The translations under genes were made by a program, and so were the position numbers. The notes beneath the pieces were generated by a model. It saw only the letters and a list, made by a program, of their open reading frames with translations, was not told the DNA's origin and did no database searches. Shown here piece by piece: positions 21,344 to 29,744 of a DNA stretch of 32,666 nucleotides (position 1 is the first letter of the stretch; every line of letters begins with the position of its first letter). The DNA lies in the IMG/VR virus record IMGVR_UViG_3300032086_002243, positions 1 through 32,666 of that record. One strand, given 5' to 3'. The DNA comes from a virus.

Positions 21344-21702
21344 AATACTTGTTTGTATATGGAACGCTAAAGAATGGAAAGTCTAATCACAATGCGTTCT
21401 TAAGTGACGCTAAGTTGGTTGGAGAAGCAAAGACTGATAAGCAGTGGGGCTTGGTGGATTTGGGTCATTACCCTGCCATGATTATGAGCCATAAGTCTGT
21501 CGAAGGTGAATTGTATGAGATAGATGAGCAGATTCTTGCTCGTATTGACAGGCTTGAGGGTGTTGATGTGTTCGGAATGTATAGCCGACAACTCATACCA
21601 GTGTTTGTAGATGGCGTAGAATATCCCGCATGGACTTACATTATGTTCCGCAGGGATTTCCACCGACCAATAACAGAAAACGAAATCACATCGAGTTGGT
21701 AA
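21334..21702 (+). CDS. Gamma-glutamylcyclotransferase/AIG2-like protein, 122 aa
   Basis: FVYGTLKNG (7-15), DLGHYPAM (42-49), VEGELYEID (56-64) and IDRLEGVDVFGMYSR (71-85) are the signature of the GGCT/AIG2 fold; Glu75 in RLEG is the expected catalytic acid. Such enzymes release 5-oxoproline from gamma-glutamyl amines. Length is typical of the single-domain family. Phage members are predicted partners of amidoligases and glutamine amidotransferases, and the window has that pair fused at 5144. It overlaps the preceding gene; ATG 21340 is an alternative start. Biochemical role here is inference. Confidence 0.85.
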   Translation: MDMKYLFVYGTLKNGKSNHNAFLSDAKLVGEAKTDKQWGLVDLGHYPAMIMSHKSVEGELYEIDEQILARIDRLEGVDVFGMYSRQLIPVFVDGVEYPAWTYIMFRRDFHRPITENEITSSW

Positions 21703-21703
21703 T

Positions 21704-21856
21704 ATGTTTTTGGCGATAATCATTATATTTTTTATTTACCCAGTGATTTACGCTATTTTTAGCCCACCACCGCCACCTATCGAGCCTAATCCTAATTTCA
21801 AAGATTACAAAGGTGACTTTGCTCACGCTCTTATGTTTTTGAGCATGGAAGAGTAG
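21704..21856 (+). CDS. Small single-span membrane protein, 50 aa
   Basis: Begins 1 nt after the cyclotransferase stop. Residues 2-19 are a hydrophobic span (FLAIIIIFFIYPVIYAIF), then PPPPP and a short polar tail. Probably co-translated with the cyclotransferase and could localise it or its substrate at the membrane, where the 5144 product is also predicted to be. Function unknown. Confidence 0.6.
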   Translation: MFLAIIIIFFIYPVIYAIFSPPPPPIEPNPNFKDYKGDFAHALMFLSMEE

Positions 21857-21860
21857 GTCT

Positions 21861-21875
21861 TTTAAAGACAATGCT
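21861..21875 (+). promoter_or_regulatory. TATA-like box TTTAAAGACAATGC
   Basis: The GTG start at 21889 is about 27 nt downstream, suggesting leaderless expression of the regulator. Confidence 0.5.
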
Positions 21876-21888
21876 TATAGCATAGAAT

Positions 21889-22311
21889 GTGTCAGCCAAT
21901 AACAACAACAAGCGAGTGCGTAGAGCAATCGTAGAATTGTTGTTTGAACACGGTGCTTGCACTCGTGAACAGATTGCAGAACACCTGCAAAATTACAAAG
22001 GTGTGAAGAATGTTCCTTCCCCCAATAGCATTTCGGCTCTTATGTCAAAAAATCCGCAAGTGGTTATCGTCGGACGGGAAAAAGTCGAAATGACAAATGG
22101 AATAAACACCCATCATTTTCAATTTGATATTGACCGTGAAGTAATCAAGGACAAGGAGGATTTGATATTCACACGACCAATTTCGGTTATGACACCACGA
22201 GAACGCAAGATGGCTATACAGTGTGAGCGTTGCGGTAGAACAAGAATACTACCCGAAAACCAACAACCGTGTCTCTCCTGTCGCAGAAAGGGTTTAAGTA
22301 GTGAAGATTAG
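21889..22311 (+). CDS. Winged-helix plus zinc-ribbon regulator D, 140 aa (GTG start)
   Basis: N-terminal winged helix (REQIAEHLQNYKG, then PSPNSISALMSKNPQVVIVG) related to proteins A-C, joined to a C-terminal zinc ribbon CERC (113-116) and CLSC (130-133). The architecture recalls archaeal transcription factors such as TFE but is too short for a confident match. No SD; GTG 21889 fits the leaderless rule. Likely DNA-binding regulator of the replication module. A promoter for the RFC gene lies in its last codons. Confidence 0.65.
   Translation: MSANNNNKRVRRAIVELLFEHGACTREQIAEHLQNYKGVKNVPSPNSISALMSKNPQVVIVGREKVEMTNGINTHHFQFDIDREVIKDKEDLIFTRPISVMTPRERKMAIQCERCGRTRILPENQQPCLSCRRKGLSSED
22293..22308 (+). 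promoter_or_regulatory. TATA-type box TTTAAGTAGTGAAGAT inside the regulator gene
   Basis: TTAAGTA starts 29 nt before ATG 22323, giving a leaderless RFC mRNA. Confidence 0.6.
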
Positions 22312-22322
22312 AACTATATTTC

Positions 22323-23222
22323 ATGGACGAAGTATGGGCGGTTAAACACAGACCTACAACTCTTGATGAATTCAAGGGTCAAGATAGAATCAAGAACGAG
22401 TTCGCTCGCATTCTTGATGGCGAAGCACCGATGCAACATTATATCTTTCATTCTATGGAAGCAGGCACAGGCAAAACTTCTCTCGCTCATATCATAGCAA
22501 ACACACTGGGTTATGCTATCCACAAATACAATGCTTCAAGCAAGCGTCAGCGTGGTATCGAATTCGTTGAGGAAATAGCACTGATGACACGGCTTGGTCA
22601 ATATGAAACTATTTTCTTTTTGGACGAAGCAGACCAGTTGACCGAAGCGGCACAGTCCTCTCTCAAAGGTGTCATCGAAGATGCACAGGGTTTCTTTATC
22701 TTGACTTGTAATGATTTGTCAAAGGTTTCTCCTTGGCTTCAATCTCGATGCCAAGTGCGAACATTCGCACCGATTGACGAAAAACAAATGATGCAAAGGC
22801 TTGAAACAATTGAAAGTAAGGAGGGAGTTGAATCTAACCCCGACCACTTCGGTATCATAGCAAGTTCTAACCAAGGTGACTTGAGGAATGCTATCAATAC
22901 ACTACAAGCATATCACTCACTACCTGTCGAAGATAGAACAGATTTTATTCTCTCGCTTCAAGAACCGCCACTGAATAGTCACAGGGTTCTCAAGTTGCTT
23001 TTCAAGGAGAAGCAGGTCGAAGAAGCAGTTAAAATGATTGAAGGCGAATACAATCTACGCAAGACGATAGATGCGATATTCCGCTATGGTATAGATTCCT
23101 CCGCAGAACCACATAACAAAATGAGACTTGTTGATGCGTCAACACAGGCTCACCGTGATTTGATTATGGGTGTCGAACCGCATTATGTGGTTTGGGATTT
23201 TTGTAGAAGGTTGGCGGAGTGA
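22323..23222 (+). CDS. rfcS: Clamp loader, RFC small subunit-like, 299 aa
   Basis: Loads the sliding clamp at primer ends. The VWAVKHRPTTLDEFKGQDRI start is the RFC box; Walker A is SMEAGTGKTS (44-53, the usual GPPGTGKT replaced at the front), Walker B FFLDEAD (98-104), sensor 1 TCND (128-131) and SRC arginine motif (141-143), followed by GDLRNAINTLQ (sensor 2). Length is about right for RFC-S. No RFC-L is present, so the virus may use a homomeric loader, a divergent partner (20675 gene) or a host subunit. Leaderless start. Confidence 0.9.
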   Translation: MDEVWAVKHRPTTLDEFKGQDRIKNEFARILDGEAPMQHYIFHSMEAGTGKTSLAHIIANTLGYAIHKYNASSKRQRGIEFVEEIALMTRLGQYETIFFLDEADQLTEAAQSSLKGVIEDAQGFFILTCNDLSKVSPWLQSRCQVRTFAPIDEKQMMQRLETIESKEGVESNPDHFGIIASSNQGDLRNAINTLQAYHSLPVEDRTDFILSLQEPPLNSHRVLKLLFKEKQVEEAVKMIEGEYNLRKTIDAIFRYGIDSSAEPHNKMRLVDASTQAHRDLIMGVEPHYVVWDFCRRLAE

Positions 23223-23227
23223 AACAG

Positions 23228-23244
23228 TTTATATACTGGCGATA
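23228..23244 (+). promoter_or_regulatory. TATA box plus CTGGCGAT element
   Basis: TTTATATACTGGCGATA. ATG 23271 is 42 nt from TTATATA, with GAGGTAA as SD in the short leader. Confidence 0.7.
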
Positions 23245-23270
23245 TAGAAGGTAAAAATGAGGTAATAACT

Positions 23271-24464
23271 ATGGTTGATATAGATACTATGATTGGTAAA
23301 ATTAGTAAGAATATTGGTTGCACAGAAGATGCACTCCGTTCACGAATGGAGTCCTTCCTTGCAGAACAAAGGAACACATGGCTTGACAGTGGACTGTCGG
23401 AAGAGGATTGTAACATCAAGGCTCTACGAATGGTTGGTCGTCAAATCAAATCGGAAAACGACAGACTATCCCGAAGCGGTGCTACTGTCTACGAAGGTAT
23501 GTTCCTTAGCGTTCCAAGATACAAGGACTGGGCTGAACTTGCTTACAAGAAAATGGCTACACAAATTGCGAATGCACCCGAAGAAGTGATTGATGGATTG
23601 GTTGAACAAGGCATTGTTACTCTTTACGAAGATAACAATGACGGCACATTCACCAAGAAATACAACGGCTATCTTGCTCGTGGTGAGGACTTTGACACCG
23701 ATGTTTCTTCAACAGAAATTGCGGCACTACCAAAGAACACTTACGAAGCAACAGACGGAATTCATTTCCACTTGGTTTGGGACAAAGTAAGCCCGACATT
23801 CCCATCGGGAGACAAGAACTTCAAATACGGCAACGCTCGACCTTTGAGCGAGAAAGACCGTTCCTGTATGTTCTTGGGTCGTGCTAATGGCGGTGAAGTC
23901 GGACTTCACACATTCCGTTTCAGTGGCACTCTTGCAGAAGAACAATTCCCTGCATTCGTAGCAGGTAGAATTGCTATGCGAAGTGGACGAGGTGATGTCG
24001 CATGGGGTAAAGCAGGTGTCTCTACTTTCTACCGTGACGACTCTATCCAACAAATTTTCAGCGATGCACCCGACACTATCATTCAAGGAGTTGATGGTAT
24101 CGAGTTCCTCAGCGAAGGTCTACAACAGATTCGTTCCTATGTAGAAACTCTTGATGACAAAACACGATGGGACGCACTTGCTTCTGCCCTTACAGAAGTA
24201 GTCCACATTGACCCAAGAGACAACGGAGGTTACATTGTGACCGTAGGCGACCTTGATATTATGTCTACTGCGGGAACTGTTGACATCTATGTGCCTGCTT
24301 CTCATGAGCAGTATGTGGACTTCTCGGTTGGTAGCACACTGCTTGTTGTAGGACAACCTTACATCAGCCGTGACGATGAAGCACGACTCTCAATCACTGG
24401 TTGGTGGTGTGCAGAATCTATGGCACTATCAAGCCCACAAACCGATGACGGAGGTTGGGACTGA
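23271..24464 (+). CDS. RPA-like single-stranded DNA-binding protein candidate, 397 aa
   Basis: C-terminal region (about 350-390: VGSTLLVVGQPYISRDDEAR, LSITGWW) has the look of an OB-fold, and a second beta-rich region lies at about 205-260. The order of genes (RFC, this gene, RecA-like ATPase, PCNA, polymerase) and the acidic C-terminal tail (DDGGWD) fit a single-strand binding protein. There is no zinc finger. Evidence is fold impression plus context, so moderate confidence; an OB-fold protein of another role is possible. The first gene of the 23271-27119 operon. Confidence 0.5.
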   Translation: MVDIDTMIGKISKNIGCTEDALRSRMESFLAEQRNTWLDSGLSEEDCNIKALRMVGRQIKSENDRLSRSGATVYEGMFLSVPRYKDWAELAYKKMATQIANAPEEVIDGLVEQGIVTLYEDNNDGTFTKKYNGYLARGEDFDTDVSSTEIAALPKNTYEATDGIHFHLVWDKVSPTFPSGDKNFKYGNARPLSEKDRSCMFLGRANGGEVGLHTFRFSGTLAEEQFPAFVAGRIAMRSGRGDVAWGKAGVSTFYRDDSIQQIFSDAPDTIIQGVDGIEFLSEGLQQIRSYVETLDDKTRWDALASALTEVVHIDPRDNGGYIVTVGDLDIMSTAGTVDIYVPASHEQYVDFSVGSTLLVVGQPYISRDDEARLSITGWWCAESMALSSPQTDDGGWD

Positions 24465-25387
24465 TGGCGTGGGCTAACTCCAAGCAAGCGGTAGAGCAGT
24501 CAACCGTAGTCAAATACGGTGCTGACTACTACCGTGAGCAGTTCAACAAAAAAAGGCAGAACCATGCCCCAATCCGAATGGCGTTGGTCGGCAAGGAAAA
24601 CACCACTAAGACTGGGACTGCCTGTGACCTCGCTTTGAAGCACACTGATAAGCGAATCATTATCATTGACTGTGACAACTCGGCTCAAAACACGGTGGAT
24701 TACTTGCTATCCTCCAAGGTAAAAAATGCTGACAAAATCGAAGTCATTCCCATGATTGACGAACTCGATGAGGCGATGTGGGACGAAGAAAACAACTGCA
24801 ACTGGAATGCAGTAGTTGACAAACTTGAATGGTTCATCTCGATTATCGGTGAGCAAAGTGACGACATCGGGGCAGTCATCTTTGATGGTGGCTCTACATT
24901 CCTCAAGTGGTGCGAGTTCATTATGACCGAGCGACTCATCAACCGAGGCGTGATTCAAGAAGAAGGTGACAACTTCAATCAAAAAGAGTGGCGTGAGCGA
25001 AACAAGATTTTCAAGAGCGTTCTCAACCGATTGACTGCTCTACCTATCCCCTATGTGTTCTTTACTTTCCACTTGAAAGACAAGAAGCAATACATGGATA
25101 TTGGTAACGGCACTAAGGCTATGATGAAAGTAGGCGAGGTAGTTGACTGGGTGGATAGCACTCAGCGATTCGTAAGTCAACAGATTTTCTTGACCCGATA
25201 CACCAAGAAAGGTGACAAGGCGGCAGGCGTTGAAGCCGACAAGAACTTGGCAGAAGGCGAGTTCGTTATCCGTGGCGTAGTCGAAGAAATGAAAGGTAAG
25301 AACATGGAACATCTCGGCAAATCCTACGACATTCTTAGAGTCAAGGGCGAGAAGGTTGAATGGAACGGTATTCCGTTGGAGTGGTGA
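24464..25387 (+). CDS. RecA/RadA-like ATPase (Sak4/AAA_24-type), 307 aa
   Basis: ALVGKENTTKTGTA (40-53) occupies the Walker A position; the usual Gly before Lys is Thr, giving GxxxxTKT. Walker B is AVIFDGG (137-143). The later YVFFTFHLKDKKQYMD resembles motif 3 of phage Sak4 single-strand annealing/recombination ATPases, which often neighbour SSB and polymerase genes. Likely role: recombination or repair during replication. Start at ATG 24464, sharing one base with the previous stop; GGAGG lies upstream. Confidence 0.7.
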   Translation: MAWANSKQAVEQSTVVKYGADYYREQFNKKRQNHAPIRMALVGKENTTKTGTACDLALKHTDKRIIIIDCDNSAQNTVDYLLSSKVKNADKIEVIPMIDELDEAMWDEENNCNWNAVVDKLEWFISIIGEQSDDIGAVIFDGGSTFLKWCEFIMTERLINRGVIQEEGDNFNQKEWRERNKIFKSVLNRLTALPIPYVFFTFHLKDKKQYMDIGNGTKAMMKVGEVVDWVDSTQRFVSQQIFLTRYTKKGDKAAGVEADKNLAEGEFVIRGVVEEMKGKNMEHLGKSYDILRVKGEKVEWNGIPLEW

Positions 25388-25389
25388 GC

Positions 25390-25620
25390 ATGGACACACT
25401 ACAATTAGCAGAAGCGGTTGTTAAGCAATCGGAGTTAATCATCTCCACTTTCGAGGCGATTACTAAAAGGCTTGAAGAATTGGAGTCAAGAATTGCCGAC
25501 ACTGAAAACGCTCTCGATGATGTTGACGATAATGGGAAGTTGTATAAGGCAGTTGTCGAACTACAAGACGAAGTAGCAAAAATGAATCCCGATGCGATGC
25601 TGATACACAGAATGTGGTGA
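25390..25620 (+). CDS. Small coiled-coil protein, 76 aa
   Basis: ATG 25390 follows GGAGTGGTGAGC. Residues about 10-60 form a heptad-like helix (FEAITKRLEELESRIADTEN). No other feature. It lies between the RecA-like ATPase and the clamp and could be an oligomerising accessory factor. Confidence 0.55.
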   Translation: MDTLQLAEAVVKQSELIISTFEAITKRLEELESRIADTENALDDVDDNGKLYKAVVELQDEVAKMNPDAMLIHRMW

Positions 25621-25625
25621 GTCTC

Positions 25626-26432
25626 ATGAAGGTGAATAATAAGATACTGAGTCATCTGTTATCTGCCACTTCAAGAGAACAATTCATCAACGGTAAAAAT
25701 CAACAACAGGTTAGTAGTTGTGTATTGAATCTAAAAGATTCAGTCCTCCAAACTATCTGCATAGTCAAGGACGGCAAGACCAGTCTCTCAAGATTCTCAT
25801 GCAAAGTGGACGAGCAGAAAGACGATACTATCCCTGTTCCCGATATTGATAGACTAAATGGTGTTCTCAAGTATCATGGAGAGACAGTGACACTGACTTT
25901 CAACAAAGAAAAAGACTCAGTGCTTGTCAAGTCCTCTAACAAACAGACTACTCTTGTTGGTGGTTTCAACTCCAAGGCTTACGAGAACAGTAGAGATACT
26001 CTCGCCCAAAGAGAAGAACAGGCTATCGAAAGGTCTAAACAAATCAAAGGCGACACTTACATTGTTAAAGACGGTGAGCAAATCAATCCGTTCTTTACTG
26101 CTGAGATAGAATCTTCGGTGCTTTGGGACGCTCTTAGGTGCGATGGAATCAACGGGCAGAAGTTAAACCGATACAGATTTGACTTCGACGGTAGCGAGTT
26201 ATCTGTTTCTGTTGGCGACCATTTCAAAGGTATGACCACCAGTATTCTGTGCGACGAGTATTCGGGTGATGACTTTACTGCTGAGTTTGAAGGTGGATTA
26301 GAAAACATCATCAAGCATTACAGTGGTAAGGTTAAACTGTCATTCCTTGACTTCTCGGAATACAATCAAGGGACTCGACTGATACTGAGTTTTACTAACG
26401 GTGACTGGGTATTTCAAGCGGGGGTATTGTGA
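25626..26432 (+). CDS. PCNA-like sliding clamp, 268 aa
   Basis: Processivity clamp for the polymerase. Recognised from overall pattern: paired beta-alpha-beta repeats, VTLTFNKEKDSVLVKSSNKQ in the first half, and a C-terminal FEGGLENIIKHY, KVKLSFLDF, TRLILSFTNGDWVF series like PCNA domain 2. Length fits PCNA (about 250). Divergent, with no obvious interdomain-loop motif. The ATG at 25626 has GGTGA as SD; an ATG 12 nt earlier is possible. Flanked by RecA-like ATPase and polymerase genes. Confidence 0.65.
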   Translation: MKVNNKILSHLLSATSREQFINGKNQQQVSSCVLNLKDSVLQTICIVKDGKTSLSRFSCKVDEQKDDTIPVPDIDRLNGVLKYHGETVTLTFNKEKDSVLVKSSNKQTTLVGGFNSKAYENSRDTLAQREEQAIERSKQIKGDTYIVKDGEQINPFFTAEIESSVLWDALRCDGINGQKLNRYRFDFDGSELSVSVGDHFKGMTTSILCDEYSGDDFTAEFEGGLENIIKHYSGKVKLSFLDFSEYNQGTRLILSFTNGDWVFQAGVL

Positions 26433-26818
26433 CGAATCGAGATAATGACTTTCATGTTTTCAAAAACATACCTTCGTTTACTGTCGAAGAAGTAGAAGCA
26501 GTGATTCGTGGTCATGTCCTTGAAGATTGGCTCTACTCCAACAGGAGAAAGGGTCAACTATACTGGAAAATAACCATGTTATGCGTTTTGCATTACGACT
26601 TTGAAGAAGGTGAGAAGTTTACCAATCACGACATAAAAGATTGTGTAGTGAGAAGAAACGGTAGAGTTCTTAGAGTATCTAACGAAAGGATTGCGGCATT
26701 TATGAAGTTCATTTGTGCCAAAGACCCAAACTACGAGAAACTCGGTAGATATGTTTTGGGAGAAAGCGGAGTCGCACAAACAGTGTATTTGAAGAAAGGT
26801 GAAGAAGATGAGATATGA
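26429..26818 (+). CDS. Hypothetical protein, 129 aa (GTG start)
   Basis: GTG 26429 overlaps the clamp stop (GTGA), with GGGGG upstream. Probably a small alpha-rich or winged-helix fold (FTNHDIKDCVVRRNGRVLRV, then NERIAAFMKFI). Function unknown. Confidence 0.6.
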   Translation: MTNRDNDFHVFKNIPSFTVEEVEAVIRGHVLEDWLYSNRRKGQLYWKITMLCVLHYDFEEGEKFTNHDIKDCVVRRNGRVLRVSNERIAAFMKFICAKDPNYEKLGRYVLGESGVAQTVYLKKGEEDEI

Positions 26819-27119
26819 ATGTATGGATTGTGGTCATGTAGGATTTATTGTTCTTGGTAGTAATTCTATTATCAAGGCAGAACCTACTAAGATAAACACG
26901 ACTTGTCCCCAGTGCAGTTGGGTCAATCAAATAGTAATGCAAATCAAGTGTAGAAATGAGTCATATCGTGACAAGAAGTGGCTTCAACAAAAGTATGAGA
27001 AAGACGGACTTTCCATGCAGACTATTGGGGACTATTGCGGTGTGAGTGCTATGACTATCCACATTTGGTTAAACAAGCATGGTATTGAGACTCGAAAGCG
27101 TGGTTACAACAAGAACTAA
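26808..27119 (+). CDS. Zinc-ribbon plus HTH protein, 103 aa
   Basis: Start at ATG 26808 overlapping the previous stop. CMDC (5-8) and CPQC (33-36) form the zinc ribbon; LQQKYEKDGLSMQTIGDYCG, then VSAMTIHIWLNKHGIETR, is a classic helix-turn-helix as in resolvase/homeodomain-like regulators. Probable DNA-binding regulator. The polymerase promoter sits across its stop codon. Confidence 0.7.
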   Translation: MRYECMDCGHVGFIVLGSNSIIKAEPTKINTTCPQCSWVNQIVMQIKCRNESYRDKKWLQQKYEKDGLSMQTIGDYCGVSAMTIHIWLNKHGIETRKRGYNKN

Positions 27120-27132
27120 ATACTGACGATAA
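27115..27132 (+). promoter_or_regulatory. TATA-type box ACTAAATACTGACGATAA
   Basis: CTAAATA starts 30 nt before ATG 27146; leaderless polymerase mRNA expected. Confidence 0.7.
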
Positions 27133-27145
27133 TAGATTGTTTGAT

Positions 27146-29407
27146 ATGATTGTTTCACACAAGAATGGCAGAACAATATCGGTAAGGTATCGTGACCCCG
27201 AAACGCTTGAGCGTAAAGAGGAACTGATTACTCGACACCCCTACTGTTTTGTTGACAAGAAACCTTCCGATACCTACGGTATCATCGTAGATGATGAGAA
27301 ATACGAAGGTGTTTACGGAGAGGAATTGACGAAGGTTTCATTCCGAACCGATTATGATAGGTCGGAATGGGTCAAGCATTACAGGGGTTCGACATGGGAG
27401 GCTTCAATGCCTTTCGCTAATCAAATACTCAATGATAGAATCCTTGAAGGAGAAGAACCATTCCCCAACTACGAGCATAGGGTTTGGTATCTTGACGGTG
27501 AATGGAAACAGGAATCGGGTGAGATAACTATACTTACTGCTTTGGATTCATATACAGGCAAAACATACACATGGCTCACCCACCCCGAAGTCAAAGCGGG
27601 AATGGTGAATTCTATACCATGTAAAAATCACCCCGATGGGTTACAAGAAGTTGTCTTTGACCCTCCCGCTAAAGCATTTGCTAACGAGAGGCAACTACTT
27701 GCTGATTTTGCGGCTCACATGAAGAAACAAGACCCCGACATCATAGCAGGTTGGTATGTTGTTGACGCAGATATTTACCAAATCTGCACGAGAATGCGTA
27801 GGAATGGACTGAAACCCGAATCACTATCCCCTCTCAACAAACACATCTACAAATACAACTGGTCGGACAAGCGTTGGAATCAACCCATCGTAGCCCGTAT
27901 CTGTTTTGATTTGATGGTGGCGTTCAAGAAACTGTGGACGATAAAGAACGGGCAACTCGCAGGGCAGAAACTCGATGACATAGCAGATTTTGTTTTGGGA
28001 GAACGCAAAGTTCCTCTTGAGGACGGTCATGACACCTACTACACTGACATAGGAACTTATGTGGACTACAATCGCCAAGATGTGAGGCTTCTGCCTAAAC
28101 TTGACGAAGTAGTAAATGCCACTGGGTATTTTACATCACTGCAACATCTAATTCAATGCGAAATAGAGACTACTCCTTTGACTACACTACCTGCTTCTTG
28201 CTTGTTCATTCAAGACCAAGAATTTGACCTACGAATACCCGACAAACCAAAGTTTGCTAAGGTTGATTATACGGGTGCTGATGTGCAAGATGTCGAGGCA
28301 GGCATCTATCACAACATGGCTATCATGGATATTAAAGCGATGTATCACTCAAATGTGAAACTACACAATATTTCGTGGGACACGATAGATGAGAACGGTA
28401 TTGATTGCGGCAACGGAACTAAATTCACAAAGGATAGAAGCGGGTTGCTCGGCAGGGCTATGGATAAATTGACTGTCAAGCGTAACGAATACAAAGCGTT
28501 GATGAAGCAGGCTCTTGCAGATGGCGACATGAAGGCTTACAAGAAGTATGACGGTAGCCAGTTTGCTACTAAGTCAATGGTCGCCTCCCTCTACGGTGTG
28601 GCAGGCGATTCTAAGTATGGTATGTATCACCCCGACATCGCTTCTGCTATCACATTCACATCGAGACAAACACTATATCGTCTGCGTGATGAGTGCAACA
28701 GTCGAGGCTACCCAGTGAGATACGGGCATACCGATTCTATCTTTTGTGAAGTCCCTACTGCCGAAGAGGGTCTTGAGTTGGTAGCCGAAATCAACAAGGC
28801 TATGCACCCTATCGAAACTGAGTTTGAAAAGTGGTGCGAATCAATGATTCTCAAGGCTAAGAATCGCTACGCAGGTAAAGTCACATGGACTGATGGCAGA
28901 TACCATGACCCCGACTACTACTACAAAGGCTTGGAACTCAAACAGGCACGAATGCCGAAGGCTATGAAGCAAAGTATGGATAGCATACTTCGTGCAATCC
29001 TCGACGGTAAACACCAAAATGAGATTGATGATTTGGTTTGTTCTCTAATTAGACAAGGTGTTGACGGGGATATGGGCGAAGATTTGCTAATGATTGGCAA
29101 ACTCAAGCGTCCACTTTCTTCATACAAGACACTAAGCGGTGCTACCGCAGGCGTGGTGTGGGCTAAGAAACATCTCAACCGTTCTTATGAGGTTGATGAA
29201 GCATTCCTAACTGCCGTGAACAAGCAAGGGCAGTTCATGGCTTTCGATTCGCTCGATTCAATCAAGGGCGTAAGCGAAGTTGATTGGTCGGAGATGACTG
29301 AAAGATACATTGTCAAGAAGGCTTGTGATATTTACGAACTGGTCAATTGGGACACACAAGTTTTATGGAACGCCCACCGAGGCATAAGGAATGTGGAATG
29401 GATTTAA
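27146..29407 (+). CDS. polB: Family B DNA polymerase with 3'-5' exonuclease, 753 aa
   Basis: Replicative polymerase. Exonuclease motifs: YLDGEW (Exo I, Asp117/Glu119), an Exo II region GWYVVDADIYQ (about 202-212) and YVDYNRQD (Exo III, near 305-312). Polymerase motifs: A MDIKAMYHSN (394-403), B KSMVASLYG (476-484), C YGHTDS (526-531). The usual motif C YGDTDS has His in place of the first Asp, while the second Asp is kept. Start at ATG 27146 follows the leaderless rule; TTG 27137 is an alternative. Length is normal for archaeal/viral PolB. Confidence 0.93.
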   Translation: MIVSHKNGRTISVRYRDPETLERKEELITRHPYCFVDKKPSDTYGIIVDDEKYEGVYGEELTKVSFRTDYDRSEWVKHYRGSTWEASMPFANQILNDRILEGEEPFPNYEHRVWYLDGEWKQESGEITILTALDSYTGKTYTWLTHPEVKAGMVNSIPCKNHPDGLQEVVFDPPAKAFANERQLLADFAAHMKKQDPDIIAGWYVVDADIYQICTRMRRNGLKPESLSPLNKHIYKYNWSDKRWNQPIVARICFDLMVAFKKLWTIKNGQLAGQKLDDIADFVLGERKVPLEDGHDTYYTDIGTYVDYNRQDVRLLPKLDEVVNATGYFTSLQHLIQCEIETTPLTTLPASCLFIQDQEFDLRIPDKPKFAKVDYTGADVQDVEAGIYHNMAIMDIKAMYHSNVKLHNISWDTIDENGIDCGNGTKFTKDRSGLLGRAMDKLTVKRNEYKALMKQALADGDMKAYKKYDGSQFATKSMVASLYGVAGDSKYGMYHPDIASAITFTSRQTLYRLRDECNSRGYPVRYGHTDSIFCEVPTAEEGLELVAEINKAMHPIETEFEKWCESMILKAKNRYAGKVTWTDGRYHDPDYYYKGLELKQARMPKAMKQSMDSILRAILDGKHQNEIDDLVCSLIRQGVDGDMGEDLLMIGKLKRPLSSYKTLSGATAGVVWAKKHLNRSYEVDEAFLTAVNKQGQFMAFDSLDSIKGVSEVDWSEMTERYIVKKACDIYELVNWDTQVLWNAHRGIRNVEWI

Positions 29408-29419
29408 ATACTGGCGTGA
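29403..29419 (+). promoter_or_regulatory. TATA box TTTAAATACTGGCGTGA
   Basis: Starts within the polymerase stop region. TTAAATA is 29 nt from ATG 29433. Confidence 0.7.
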
Positions 29420-29432
29420 TAGGTGTTTAAGT

Positions 29433-29714
29433 ATGGCAAACAAAAGAAAGATGACAGGAATGGAATTGACACAGGCAGTAGCACAACTCGGTGCGTCTGT
29501 TCAAGCATTGGGGCAAGCAGTTGCTCAAGATATGGGGCAGATTATGGGCGTGTTGTCGGGCTTACTACAACACATGGGCTTGATTGAAGAGTTCAAGTGC
29601 GGTTCATGTGGCAGTGATTTGAGTTATCCTAAACTCGAAGGTATCACTGCCCCTACCAAGTGTCCCCATTGTCAAAGCGATTTGACAGAAGATATTCCAA
29701 GAGAAGAAGAATGA
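29433..29714 (+). CDS. Zinc-ribbon protein with helical N-terminus, 93 aa
   Basis: Leaderless ATG 29433. Residues 8-50 form a Gln/Ala/Met-rich amphipathic helix or coiled coil; CGSC (56-59) and CPHC (76-79) form a zinc ribbon; acidic tail. Could be an oligomeric replication or transcription accessory protein; no family recognised. Confidence 0.65.
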   Translation: MANKRKMTGMELTQAVAQLGASVQALGQAVAQDMGQIMGVLSGLLQHMGLIEEFKCGSCGSDLSYPKLEGITAPTKCPHCQSDLTEDIPREEE

Positions 29715-29728
29715 TTATTAAACAAACG
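29715..29728 (+). promoter_or_regulatory. TATA-type box TTATTAAACAAACG
   Basis: 30 nt from ATG 29745. Directly follows the previous stop. Confidence 0.55.
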
Positions 29729-29744
29729 GTGCGTGGTGTTGAAC

